Translations under genes and position numbers: made by a program | Shown here: positions 8,345 through 17,020 of the stretch, one piece after another | How positions within the stretch are numbered: the first letter of the stretch is position 1 | Layout: every line of letters begins with the position of its first letter | Assembly: GCA_038327195.1 (NCBI GenBank) | Contig: JBBQKU010000002.1 | Coordinates: 123,686 to 187,685 of the forward strand | DNA: 64,000 nt | Origin: UBA4416 sp038327195 | GTDB lineage: Bacteria; Bacteroidota; Bacteroidia; B-17B0; Aurantibacillaceae | Reading direction: 5' to 3' | Notes under the pieces: model-generated | What the model saw: only the letters and a program-made list of their open reading frames with translations | Databases searched by the model: none | Told to the model about the DNA's origin: nothing

Positions 8345-9736
8345 TTAAGCTTTTAAAAAACCAAGTATTTTTTCTACACTATCTTTTGCGTCACCATACA
8401 ACATTTCTGAATTTGGTTTATAAAATAAAGGATTGTCTTCGCCAGAATATCCAGCTGACATAGAACGCTTCATGATAATCACTTTTTCTGCTTTCCACGC
8501 TTCAATTACTGGCATTCCGTAAATAGAACTTGCTGGATCATCTTGAGCACTTGGATTAACGACATCATTAGCACCAATAACCATCACTACATCCGTGTTT
8601 GGTAAATCATCATTAATTTCGTCCATTTCCATAACAATATCATAAGGTACATTTGCTTCTGCTAATAATACATTCATGTGTCCAGGTAAACGACCAGCAA
8701 CTGGATGTATAGCGAATCTCACTTTTTTACCAGCTTTTTGTAAGGTTTGTACCATATCATAAATTGGATACTGTGCTTTTGCAACAGCCATTCCATAACC
8801 GGGAACAATTACAACAGATTTCGCTTCTTTTAATAAAGCTGCAACTTCTTCGTGATTTAAAGATGTTACTTCACCTTCTATGGCTTTAGCTTCGCCTTTT
8901 GGTGCATTTCCAAAACCACCTAAAATTACAGAGAAGAAAGAACGGTTCATCGCATGACACATGTGAATAGATAGGATTGCTCCAGAACTACCAACTAATG
9001 CACCTGTAACAATTAATAAATCATTACCTAACATAAATCCTGCCGCCGATGCAGCCCAACCTGAATAGGAGTTAAGCATACTCACCACTACTGGCATATC
9101 TCCACCACCAATTGCCATAACTAACATTATTCCAATAAAAGAAGCAATACCTGTCATGATATATAAATAAAGCAACCCATTTGTACCTTCTTGCTGTGCA
9201 AATAAAACACCCAAAACAATACATGCTAATAATAAAGCAATATTAACGGCATGTCTACCAGGATACATCAATGCTTTGCTTCTTACTTTCCCCTCTAATT
9301 TACCCCAAGCAATAATAGAACCTGTAAAAGTGATAGCACCAATAAAAATACCAATAAATACTTCTACTAAATGAATGGTATGTGCTGCCCCTATCAATTC
9401 GTGCGATTTAGGATCTAAATAAGAACCAAAACCAACTAATACAGCTGCTAATCCAACAAAACTGTGTAAAATAGCAACTAACTGAGGCATCGCTGTCATT
9501 TCTACTTTACGAGCAAGCATTAAGCCGATTACCGAAGCAATTGCAATGGCTACTAAAATATAAATTTGTCCTGAAACACCTTCACCAAACACTGTAGCTA
9601 TAATAGCAATTGCCATTCCTATTATACCATAAAATACTCCTCTTTTTGCTGATTCTTGAGAGGATAAACTCCCTAAACTTAATATGAACAGTATACTTGC
9701 AAATAAATACGCTGCTGTTTGAATTCCTATAGCCAT
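8345..9736 (-). CDS. pntB: NAD(P) transhydrogenase subunit beta
   Basis: The beta subunit of the proton-translocating transhydrogenase, which uses the proton gradient to transfer hydride from NADH to NADP. The 463 residues match E. coli PntB (about 462). About nine transmembrane helices in the first 290 residues (domain II, with MVMAIGGGDMPVVVSMLNSYSG) precede the cytosolic NADP-binding domain III: VIVPGYGMAVAKAQ, HPVAGRLPGHMNVLLAEANV and VIGANDVVNPSA. It follows pntA by 60 bp on the same strand and ends in a strong terminator. Confidence 0.97.
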   Translation of the reverse strand: MAIGIQTAAYLFASILFILSLGSLSSQESAKRGVFYGIIGMAIAIIATVFGEGVSGQIYILVAIAIASVIGLMLARKVEMTAMPQLVAILHSFVGLAAVLVGFGSYLDPKSHELIGAAHTIHLVEVFIGIFIGAITFTGSIIAWGKLEGKVRSKALMYPGRHAVNIALLLACIVLGVLFAQQEGTNGLLYLYIMTGIASFIGIMLVMAIGGGDMPVVVSMLNSYSGWAASAAGFMLGNDLLIVTGALVGSSGAILSIHMCHAMNRSFFSVILGGFGNAPKGEAKAIEGEVTSLNHEEVAALLKEAKSVVIVPGYGMAVAKAQYPIYDMVQTLQKAGKKVRFAIHPVAGRLPGHMNVLLAEANVPYDIVMEMDEINDDLPNTDVVMVIGANDVVNPSAQDDPASSIYGMPVIEAWKAEKVIIMKRSMSAGYSGEDNPLFYKPNSEMLYGDAKDSVEKILGFLKA

Positions 9737-9796
9737 AATCTCTTTTTAACTCTTTTAATTATTTTATTATTTTGTATTGTGGAAGCAAACGCTTTC

Positions 9797-11341
9797 TTAT
9801 TTCTTAAACATTTTCAACATACGGTGTGTAACCACAAAACCTCCAACAATATTTATGCTTGCAACCAAAATAGCAATACCAGCTATAATGGTCATAGGGT
9901 TTTTAATATCGTTTGTTGTTTGTAATAAACCACCAATTACAATAATTCCACTAATAGCATTGGTTACGGCCATTAAAGGCGTATGCAATGAGTGCGACAC
10001 ATTTGTGATAAGTTGCCAGCCTACAAAAACTGCCAACACAAATACCGTAAAATGTTGTATAAATTCGGGTGGTGCAGATTGACCTACTAAAAATAATAAA
10101 GCTCCAACAACTCCTAAAGTTACTATCATTGAAGTAGCTTCTTTTTTCGATTTTTGGGCATCAGTAGCTTTAATTTCTTCTGCAGTTGGTGGAATTACTT
10201 TTACTTTTCCTCCTGCCGTTGGACTAACTGGTAGTGGAGCAGGTGGCCAATTAATTTTACCATTATAGGTTACCATTGCTCTTGAAACAACAGCATCTTC
10301 CATGTCAATTTTCCATTTTTCAGCTTTACCCATATCATCCAATAAATGACATAAGTTATTACCGTATAATTGAGAAGCTTGGCTTGGCAATTGACTTAGT
10401 TTACCAACCATGGTAACACCATTTTCTGTTGTGTAAACTTCACCATTTTTTGTAAGAGCACAATTTCCTCCTGATGATGCTGCTAAATCAACAACAACCG
10501 AACCTGGTTTCATTGCAGCTACGTGATAATCCATCCATAATTTAGGAGCTGGTCTTCCTGGAATTTGCGCAGTAGTAATAACGATATCAACCTCTTTAGC
10601 TTGCTCTAAAAATAGTTTCATTTCTGCTTCAATAAACTCCTTACTCATTTCTTTTGAATAACCTGATGAAGTAGCGCCATCTTCTTCAATTTCAACCGTT
10701 AAAAATTGCGCACCCATTGATTCAATTTGTTCGGCAACTTCTTTACGAGTATCAAATGCTCTAACAATTGCACCTAATGAATTGGCAGCACCAATAGCAG
10801 CTAAACCAGCTACGCCCGCACCAATTACTAACACTTTTGCAGGTTCAACTTTACCAGCAGCTGTAATTTGTCCATTTAAAAATCTTCCAAAATTATAAGA
10901 ACCTTCAATAACAGCTCTATATCCTGCAATGTTTGCCATTGAAGATAATACATCCATTTTTTGTGCCCTTGAAATACGCGGAATAGCATCCATTGCCACT
11001 GCGTTTACTTTTTTATCAGCTAATTTTTGAAGTAAGGGCTGGTTTTGTGCTGGCCATAAATAGCTCAACATCACTAAGCCTTCCTTCATCATATCCACTT
11101 CTTCCATCGAAGGTTCTTTTACCTTTAATACGATGTCTGATTTACCGTAAATGTCAGCAGCGGTTTGAACAATTTTGGCTCCAGCCTCTTCAAAATCTTT
11201 ATCAGAAAAATTTGCTTTTACCCCTGCATTATGCTGAATGAAAACTTCAAACCCTTGCTTTTGCAAACGTTTAACCGTTTTTGGAGTAGCCGCAACTCTT
11301 AGTTCGTTTGCGGATATTTCTGATGGAATTCCAACTTTCAT
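9797..11341 (-). CDS. pntA: NAD(P) transhydrogenase subunit alpha
   Basis: 514 residues, like E. coli PntA (510). The NAD-binding domain I (1-380) starts MKVGIPSEISANELRVAATP, with the Rossmann motif VLVIGAGVAGLAAIGAANSLGA and the RQD-loop-type region. A linker leads to the four-helix membrane part (about 405-514) from MIVTLGVVGALLFLVGQSAP. In many bacteria this subunit is split in two; here it is fused. With pntB it makes NADPH for biosynthesis and redox defence. First gene of the two-gene operon. Confidence 0.97.
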   Translation of the reverse strand: MKVGIPSEISANELRVAATPKTVKRLQKQGFEVFIQHNAGVKANFSDKDFEEAGAKIVQTAADIYGKSDIVLKVKEPSMEEVDMMKEGLVMLSYLWPAQNQPLLQKLADKKVNAVAMDAIPRISRAQKMDVLSSMANIAGYRAVIEGSYNFGRFLNGQITAAGKVEPAKVLVIGAGVAGLAAIGAANSLGAIVRAFDTRKEVAEQIESMGAQFLTVEIEEDGATSSGYSKEMSKEFIEAEMKLFLEQAKEVDIVITTAQIPGRPAPKLWMDYHVAAMKPGSVVVDLAASSGGNCALTKNGEVYTTENGVTMVGKLSQLPSQASQLYGNNLCHLLDDMGKAEKWKIDMEDAVVSRAMVTYNGKINWPPAPLPVSPTAGGKVKVIPPTAEEIKATDAQKSKKEATSMIVTLGVVGALLFLVGQSAPPEFIQHFTVFVLAVFVGWQLITNVSHSLHTPLMAVTNAISGIIVIGGLLQTTNDIKNPMTIIAGIAILVASINIVGGFVVTHRMLKMFKK

Positions 11342-11520
11342 GTCTAAATTATTTTTGTTTTAATGTTCATATGATTTCTTTTGGTTTAAAATACCAATAT
11401 TGATGGCAAATTAAACGGAGGTAAATCATAGTTTGTTTTATTGTAATTTTTCAAATTAAAGCAAATTTTACGAGTTATTCAAGTCTCTTTGTAAATAGTT
11501 TGAGTTTATTATATAATATA

Positions 11521-11549
11521 AAACCCATTTGGATTTTCCAAATGGGTTT
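11521..11549 (-). terminator. rho-independent terminator after the Cys-rich gene
   Basis: A 13-bp perfect stem (AAACCCATTTGGA and complement) with a 3-base loop, 26 bases past the stop of the gene at 11575. The flank is AT-rich on both sides, so it may also act from the plus strand. Confidence 0.8.
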
Positions 11550-11574
11550 TAATTATAATTTTATGGTTGAAAAA

Positions 11575-11844
11575 CTATTTTACCGTTGCTGGTTTAGTTT
11601 CTTCATTTTTAGGCTCAACTACAGTTGTTGATCCAGATTTTTTGTCTTTGCAACAAGCTTTTTTCTCTCCACCTTTTTCGTGACCAGCGCAAGCTTTTCC
11701 ATCTTCTCCTTTTTTGTCTTTGCAACAAGCTTTATCACCTTTTTTGCATTCTTTTTTAGCTGCTGTTTTATCATCTTGATTAACAGTTGCTGAAACACTT
11801 CCTACTAATCCAGCGAAAGCTAACATTAAAAATACTTTTTTCAT
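11575..11844 (-). CDS. small secreted Lys/Cys-rich repeat protein
   Basis: 89 residues. A signal peptide (MKKVFLMLAFAGLVGSVSA) is followed by a strongly charged mature part with six cysteines, including two CCKDKK units (41-46 and 64-69) and a CAGH. Pairs of cysteines with lysine suggest metal binding or disulfide cross-linking in the periplasm, but no family is recognised. It is monocistronic, with its own terminator at 11521-11549. Confidence 0.75.
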   Translation of the reverse strand: MKKVFLMLAFAGLVGSVSATVNQDDKTAAKKECKKGDKACCKDKKGEDGKACAGHEKGGEKKACCKDKKSGSTTVVEPKNEETKPATVK

Positions 11845-12005
11845 TTTTTAAATTTTAAATTGGGTTTATAACAAAACAAATATATAAACTAAAGTGGCTA
11901 AAAGAAATGACATTTATTAGTTTATCTCTCAAATTCTGTTAAAAAATTGAAAATTAGATAAACTCTTTAATTTTAATTAGATTTATAATAACCAAACTAT
12001 TATAA

Positions 12006-14273
12006 ATGAAAAAAACACTTCTTTACCTTGTTATATTAGCTTCTTCAGTTGGAGCTATTGCTCAATCAAATCAATCAGTTTGGTCAGAAATAACCGAGTC
12101 TAAAATTACTATTTCTGGGAAAAGAGAAATCATTCCTGAAAAGTACAAAACCTACCATTTAGATTTACTTTCTCTTAAAAATACATTGTTATCGGCTCCA
12201 AATGATAAAGATGTTGCTATCAATAATTCAACAACTATTGTAAACCTACCGATGCCAAATGGTCAAATTCAACAATTCAAGGTGGTTGAATCTCCAGTTA
12301 TGGACATTGCCTTACAATTAAGCTTTCCAACTATAAAAACCTACAGCATCAAAGGAATTGACGATGAATATGCAAATGGAAAAATAGATGTTACAGAATT
12401 TGGCTTTCACGGAATGATTAGAACGACAAAAGGTGATATTTTTATTGACCCTTATTGTCAGAAAAATATTGAAGATTATATAACTTATTATACGAATGAT
12501 TTTATTAAACCATTTAATGAAAGAGGTACTTGTCAGGGAATAATTGATGAAGCTGGTTTAAATAATAAAATTAGTGCGCCTTCTGCATTAATTTGTGCTG
12601 GCCCAAATTTAAGAACTTATAGACTTGCGGTAGCTTGTACTGGTGAATACGCGGTAGCAGCAACAGGATTGCCAACTCCAACCAAAGCGCAAACATTGGC
12701 AAAAGTTGTTATTTCTGTTAATCGTGTAGATGGTGTTTATGAAACAGAAGTTGCAGTTAGATTAGTATTGGTGCCAACAACTACATTAGTTTTATATATA
12801 GTTCCTAATACTGGTTTTACAACTGCGGAAAACAACAATGCAACAACACTTATTACAAAAAGTCAATCGATTATCACTACAAATATTGGAACCGCAAATT
12901 TTGACATTGGTCATACTTTTAGTACTGGCGGTGGCGGTTTAGCTAATTTAGGTTGTGTTTGTAATGCAACAACTAAAGCCAGTGGTATTACAGGAAGTCC
13001 AAGCCCGGTTGGCGATGCCTATGATATCGATTATGTAGCGCATGAAATGGGACATCAGTTTTCAGGAAATCATACATTTAGAGCAGCAACAGGTTCTTGT
13101 TCTGGAAATGGTAATTTATCTACCTCTGTTGAGCCAGGTAGTGGAGTTAGTATTATGGCATATGCAGGAATTTGTACTGCTACCAATGATTTAGATCCTC
13201 ATAGTATCGCCTATTTTCATGCAGTGAGTTATGATGAAATTATGAATTTTACAAATGTTGGTGGTGGAAATAGTTGTAAAGTTTTAACCGCTTCGGGTAA
13301 TAATGCACCTGTAGTTGCTGGTCTTACTGCCTATACCATACCTGCAAATACACCTTTTATATTAACAGGCTCAGCTACAGACCCTGATGTTGGGGATGTA
13401 TTAACTTACCAGTGGGAAGAATTTGATGCAGGAACAACTTTTGGAAATTGGAATTCGGGTGCAAAACCATTTTTCAGATCCTATAATCCAGTCACTTCAA
13501 CTTCTCGAATGTTTCCTACTTTAGCAGTGGTTTTGAGTGGTAGTTTACAAGCTACTATTGGCGAATATACGCCTACAACAGCCCAAACTTTAAAATTTAG
13601 GTTTACGGCACGTGATAACAAAATGGGAGGCGGAGGCGTTTGTTCGGCTACAACTATTGTTACTGTAAATGGAACAGGCCCTTTCGCTGTTACTTCTCAA
13701 AGTACAACTGGAATTGTTTATCCAAGTGGTTCTTCTCAAGCTATTTCATGGAGCGTAGCTGGCACAAGCGGAGCGCCAATAAATTGTGCCAATGTAAATA
13801 TTTATGTAAGTAGTGATGCTGGCTTAACATTTACATTAGCTTTAGCAAGTACGCCAAATGATGGTTTAGAAACTATTACAATGCCAAATTTAATTGTTTC
13901 GAGCACAACATGCCGCGTAAAAGTTGCAGCAGTCGGAAATATCTTTTTTGATTTAAATGATAAAAATTTCACAATCTCGGCTGTTACTGGGTTAAATTCT
14001 TTTGCAGGCGTAAATGCCATCGGATTGCAGTTATATCCAAATCCATTTTCTAGTACTGTTAAAATTGATATTAGTCATAATTCAAATTTAATTGCAGAAA
14101 AAACTGTTATTAATGTTTATGATATTATTGGGAATATTGTGAGAACAGAAACAATTAAACTAAGTGAAAATTTTTCGAAAGATTTTGATTTTTCTGATTT
14201 AGCAAATGGTTCTTATATTATAGAAGTGACTGATGGCAAACAAAAAGCCGTAGCACGTTTAATAAAAATGTAA
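12006..14273 (+). CDS. secreted reprolysin-like zinc metalloprotease with T9SS sorting domain
   Basis: 755 residues. The signal peptide ends at GAIAQ. A propeptide-like region (about 20-190) precedes a metzincin catalytic domain with the zinc motif HEMGHQFSGNH (H346, H350, H356; E347 as base) and a Met-turn SIMAYAG (M384). Two beta-sandwich domains follow (about 440-670), then a T9SS type A C-terminal domain that starts near LQLYPNPFSSTVKIDI and ends KQKAVARLIKM. It is expected to be exported through the type IX system, cleaved and bound to the surface, where it degrades proteins. Closest general description is the M12B-like group of Bacteroidota. Monocistronic, with a strong terminator. Confidence 0.9.
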   Translation: MKKTLLYLVILASSVGAIAQSNQSVWSEITESKITISGKREIIPEKYKTYHLDLLSLKNTLLSAPNDKDVAINNSTTIVNLPMPNGQIQQFKVVESPVMDIALQLSFPTIKTYSIKGIDDEYANGKIDVTEFGFHGMIRTTKGDIFIDPYCQKNIEDYITYYTNDFIKPFNERGTCQGIIDEAGLNNKISAPSALICAGPNLRTYRLAVACTGEYAVAATGLPTPTKAQTLAKVVISVNRVDGVYETEVAVRLVLVPTTTLVLYIVPNTGFTTAENNNATTLITKSQSIITTNIGTANFDIGHTFSTGGGGLANLGCVCNATTKASGITGSPSPVGDAYDIDYVAHEMGHQFSGNHTFRAATGSCSGNGNLSTSVEPGSGVSIMAYAGICTATNDLDPHSIAYFHAVSYDEIMNFTNVGGGNSCKVLTASGNNAPVVAGLTAYTIPANTPFILTGSATDPDVGDVLTYQWEEFDAGTTFGNWNSGAKPFFRSYNPVTSTSRMFPTLAVVLSGSLQATIGEYTPTTAQTLKFRFTARDNKMGGGGVCSATTIVTVNGTGPFAVTSQSTTGIVYPSGSSQAISWSVAGTSGAPINCANVNIYVSSDAGLTFTLALASTPNDGLETITMPNLIVSSTTCRVKVAAVGNIFFDLNDKNFTISAVTGLNSFAGVNAIGLQLYPNPFSSTVKIDISHNSNLIAEKTVINVYDIIGNIVRTETIKLSENFSKDFDFSDLANGSYIIEVTDGKQKAVARLIKM

Positions 14274-14294
14274 AATAATATATTTATTTTTAAT

Positions 14295-14322
14295 AAGAGC
14301 TATCTCGATTGAGATAGCTCTT
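14295..14322 (+). terminator. rho-independent terminator of the metalloprotease gene
   Basis: A 12-bp perfect stem AAGAGCTATCTC / GAGATAGCTCTT with a 4-base loop, followed by TTTGTTTTTT, 22 bases past the stop. Confidence 0.9.
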
Positions 14323-14389
14323 TTGTTTTTTATGTAACTTATAGTTGCGGTATTTAATAAATTGAAATACTATTATTTGCAAAAAATGC

Positions 14390-14425
14390 AAAAGTGGTTT
14401 TTGAAATTGTGATAAATCCACTTTT
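14390..14425. repeat. hairpin AAAAGTGG / CCACTTTT in the 278-bp spacer
   Basis: Arms at 14390-14397 and 14418-14425 with a T-rich tail. It could be a second terminator or an element of the following leader. The spacer holds no gene. Confidence 0.4.
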
Positions 14426-14494
14426 TTCTTTTTGAAGACAAATACGCTATTTCATTCTGCAGAATCTACTTATTTTTTTAAAGTTAGACCGGTT

Positions 14495-14512
14495 AGCCTT
14501 TTTAGTAAGGCT
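14495..14512 (+). promoter_or_regulatory. leader hairpin AGCCTT / AAGGCT before a T-rich stretch
   Basis: A short stem with a 6-base loop followed by TTTGTTT, 40 bases upstream of the next gene. It could be an attenuator or just a weak terminator. Low confidence. Confidence 0.3.
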
Positions 14513-14551
14513 TTTGTTTACAGTAATTTTGGTGAATAAATTATAAAAACC

Positions 14552-15430
14552 ATGATTATGAAAACTCAAAAATTAAAAAAAGGAATTTTAGCAATAAGTT
14601 TAATGTTTAATAGCTTTATGAATGCTCAGGATATTATGACTTTGAGAGACGGAAACGATTTAACTGTAAAAGTTACAGAAATAAATGAAACAGAAATAAA
14701 ATATAAAGATTATAAATATTTAGATGGTCCGATTCGTGTAATTTATAAATCTGATGTGTTTTCAATTAAATATCAAAATGGTGTGAAATCAGTTTTTAAT
14801 ACTGAACCAATGCTTCAACAAAGCACTATTAAACAAAATAATATTCAAGAAAATAAACCAACAGAAACTCATGGAAAGGTTTACGATAAAGACACTTCTG
14901 ATTTCGCTAAAATTAGACGTAAATCATTTAGTGGTCCACGCATTGGTTTTACTTATATAACTTCTGGAACAACAGCAGATTATTTATCAGCTAATGGAAA
15001 AAATCCAGGAGTTACTCAATTTGGATGGCAATTTGAAGGTCGACTTTTTACTGTGGAAGGTTTATCTGGACTAGTTGAATTTGTGCCCTTAGTTGGAGGT
15101 ATAGAACAAGGAATAATAATACCAAGTGCAAGTTGTTTATTAGGTGTACGAAGTACTGGAAAAACATCAGTTGAATTTGCATTGGGACCAAATTTTTCAA
15201 TATCTCCAAACTATAAAGGTGACAGTGAAGGAGCTGTTGGATTGGTTTTAGCTGCAGGAACAAGTTTTAATAAGGGGAATATAAATTTCCCTGTAAATCT
15301 AGTTGTTGTACCTTCAATAGGAAGTAAACATAATGTTTATGATGAAGCTACAAAAACAACTACTAACCAAATTTTTCAAACTGGTTGGAGAATATCTTTA
15401 TTAGTAGGATTTAATTATAGAAAAAAATAA
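14552..15430 (+). CDS. exported protein with LxxGNDLxxKVTEI domain
   Basis: 292 residues. ATG codons at 14552 and 14558; the second (MKTQKLKKG) is as likely. The signal peptide ends at MNAQ. Residues about 27-86 (DIMTLRDGNDLTVKVTEINE through FSIKYQNGVKSVFN) form a small beta domain that recurs in the next gene. Residues 120-292 look like a small outer-membrane or secreted beta-barrel (alternating strands, ends RISLLVGFNYRKK). Function unknown. The 27-bp gap to the next gene suggests an operon of two related proteins. Confidence 0.75.
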   Translation: MIMKTQKLKKGILAISLMFNSFMNAQDIMTLRDGNDLTVKVTEINETEIKYKDYKYLDGPIRVIYKSDVFSIKYQNGVKSVFNTEPMLQQSTIKQNNIQENKPTETHGKVYDKDTSDFAKIRRKSFSGPRIGFTYITSGTTADYLSANGKNPGVTQFGWQFEGRLFTVEGLSGLVEFVPLVGGIEQGIIIPSASCLLGVRSTGKTSVEFALGPNFSISPNYKGDSEGAVGLVLAAGTSFNKGNINFPVNLVVVPSIGSKHNVYDEATKTTTNQIFQTGWRISLLVGFNYRKK

Positions 15431-15457
15431 TTATGTAACTTTAAAAAAATAATAAAA

Positions 15458-16213
15458 ATGAAAAAAATAAATATCCTTCTTGTTTTAGTTTTTGTTGCAA
15501 TCACATTTTCAAAATGTCATGTAATGAAAAGAACGTATCGTAATGGATATTATATTACTTGGAATAAAAAAGTATCGCATTTAAAAAATGAAAACACATT
15601 AGAAAATGAAGAAACTGGCACAATCGAAGTTGAAAAATATAAAGAGTCAACTATTACTGAACCAGTATTAGCTTGCAATGAATCATTTTTTATTCCTTTT
15701 GAAAAAAAGAGACATGTGTTAAAAACTTCCCAACCAACTGATACCTGCGGCGATATTATCACTTTAAAAAATGGCGATGAAATTATTGCAAAGGTTTTGG
15801 AAGTGAATCAAACGAATATTAAATATAAAAAATGTAATAATTTGGACGGACCTCTAATGGTAGAGTCTGTTGATAATGTTTTTATGATTAAATATGTTAA
15901 TGGTTCAAAAGATGTTTTTAATAAAACTACCAAGCCAAAAGTTGATAGTCCAAAAAAAGAAATTGAACCATCAGGTGAAAAAAAATATAATAAGTTTTCA
16001 GTAATGAGTTTTATATTTTCATTATTCTTTTTGGTTTATGGTATTTCCTGTATTTTTTCTTTAATTTTTGCCATTAAAGCCTTGCGTCAAATGAAAAAAG
16101 AGCCAGGTAAATATAAAGGAAAAACGCTCGCTATGATTGGGTTAATACTTAGTATAATTGTGTTAGTATTTATATTACTTATTGTTCTGTCTAGCTTATT
16201 ATTTGCTATTTAA
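15458..16213 (+). CDS. exported membrane protein with shared beta domain and DUF4190-like tail
   Basis: 251 residues. The N-terminus (MKKINILLVLVFVAITFSKC) may be a lipoprotein signal, though Lys before the Cys is atypical. CHVMKRTYRNGYYITW is a start seen in many Bacteroidota lipoproteins. Residues about 93-150 repeat the domain of the previous gene (DIITLKNGDEIIAKVLEVNQ, then MIKYVNGSKDVFN). The C-terminus holds two helices around KALRQMKKEPGKYKGKTLAMIG, the DUF4190 pattern. Role unknown; it probably acts in the envelope with its neighbour. Confidence 0.75.
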   Translation: MKKINILLVLVFVAITFSKCHVMKRTYRNGYYITWNKKVSHLKNENTLENEETGTIEVEKYKESTITEPVLACNESFFIPFEKKRHVLKTSQPTDTCGDIITLKNGDEIIAKVLEVNQTNIKYKKCNNLDGPLMVESVDNVFMIKYVNGSKDVFNKTTKPKVDSPKKEIEPSGEKKYNKFSVMSFIFSLFFLVYGISCIFSLIFAIKALRQMKKEPGKYKGKTLAMIGLILSIIVLVFILLIVLSSLLFAI

Positions 16214-16214
16214 T

Positions 16215-16258
16215 AAATGCTAATATGTTCTGCTTTTAACAAAAACATATTAGCATTT
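16215..16258. terminator. bidirectional hairpin between convergent genes
   Basis: A 15-bp perfect stem (AAATGCTAATATGTT and complement, arms 16215-16229 and 16244-16258) with a 14-base loop. It lies directly past the plus-strand gene and about 50 bases past the stop of the minus-strand lipoprotein gene. Confidence 0.75.
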
Positions 16259-16310
16259 CTAAAAAAAATATTTAAATAAAAATTAAAAATTTAGATGCCT
16301 TAAACAATAG

Positions 16311-16949
16311 TTAATTTACTTTTATTTTAAAAGGTATTTCAATATCTGAATCTCCAGGCGCATAAGTCCCATCTTTAATACCTGGTTGGTGTCTTAACGT
16401 TATTGTTAATGGTGATTTTGGCATCACCATACTTGGAGTTTGACATTCGGTTAATAAACCAATGCCACGTAAATTAGCATCTAAATCTAAATATTTAATG
16501 GTTACCATACTTCCCGTTAAATAAAGAGAGTAGGGGTTTCCTGATGGGTTTATTGCGTTAAAGAAAAACATATGATCAACCCCTTCACTTAAAACGGAAT
16601 TACTTACAGTATCAGTTACAGCTTTTGTTTCGTCTAATAATAAAATGCCAACCGTGTATGTTTTATTAGTTAATAGAGTTATAACGGAATCACTTTGTGC
16701 AGTAAGTGTATTTGATAAATTGCCATAAGCACCAACAATACCTCCATCACCATCGGGGTCTTTAAACATATAGTAAGTTGTGGTTGTACCATTATTTACG
16801 GACAACTTCATAGTAGTAATTACCTCATTTTCGTTAGCTGGCGGAGTTGGTGCATCAGGAGTTGGCTCTGTTTTTTTTTCTTTTTTACAAGCACTAACAC
16901 TAAGCGCTAAAATTGCTACGCAAGCAATTGTTTTGATTGTTTTTTTCAT
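16311..16949 (-). CDS. lipoprotein that accompanies a TonB-dependent receptor
   Basis: 212 residues with a clear lipobox (LSVSACKKEKK, Cys 21) and a Pro/Thr-rich linker. The mature part has YYMFKDPDGDGGIVGAYG, a region LLLDETKAVTD, then YLDLDANLRGIGLLTE and LTITLRHQPGIKDG. I recognise this pattern as a lipoprotein commonly found beside TonB receptors in Bacteroidota; the ligand is not known. It is the last gene of the operon that starts at 19992, 71 bp after the receptor. It probably sits on the outer membrane and helps the receptor capture its substrate. Confidence 0.75.
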   Translation of the reverse strand: MKKTIKTIACVAILALSVSACKKEKKTEPTPDAPTPPANENEVITTMKLSVNNGTTTTYYMFKDPDGDGGIVGAYGNLSNTLTAQSDSVITLLTNKTYTVGILLLDETKAVTDTVSNSVLSEGVDHMFFFNAINPSGNPYSLYLTGSMVTIKYLDLDANLRGIGLLTECQTPSMVMPKSPLTITLRHQPGIKDGTYAPGDSDIEIPFKIKVN

Positions 16950-17020
16950 TTTTTTTGTTTTTTGATTGTTTATATTTATTCGTCTTAGTTGACGTTGATT
17001 TTATTTAATTGAAATGATTG

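Noticed and set aside
9719..10082. Overlapping plus-strand frames at the pntA/pntB border
   Set aside because: Antisense to conserved transhydrogenase sequence; low-complexity translations without family match.
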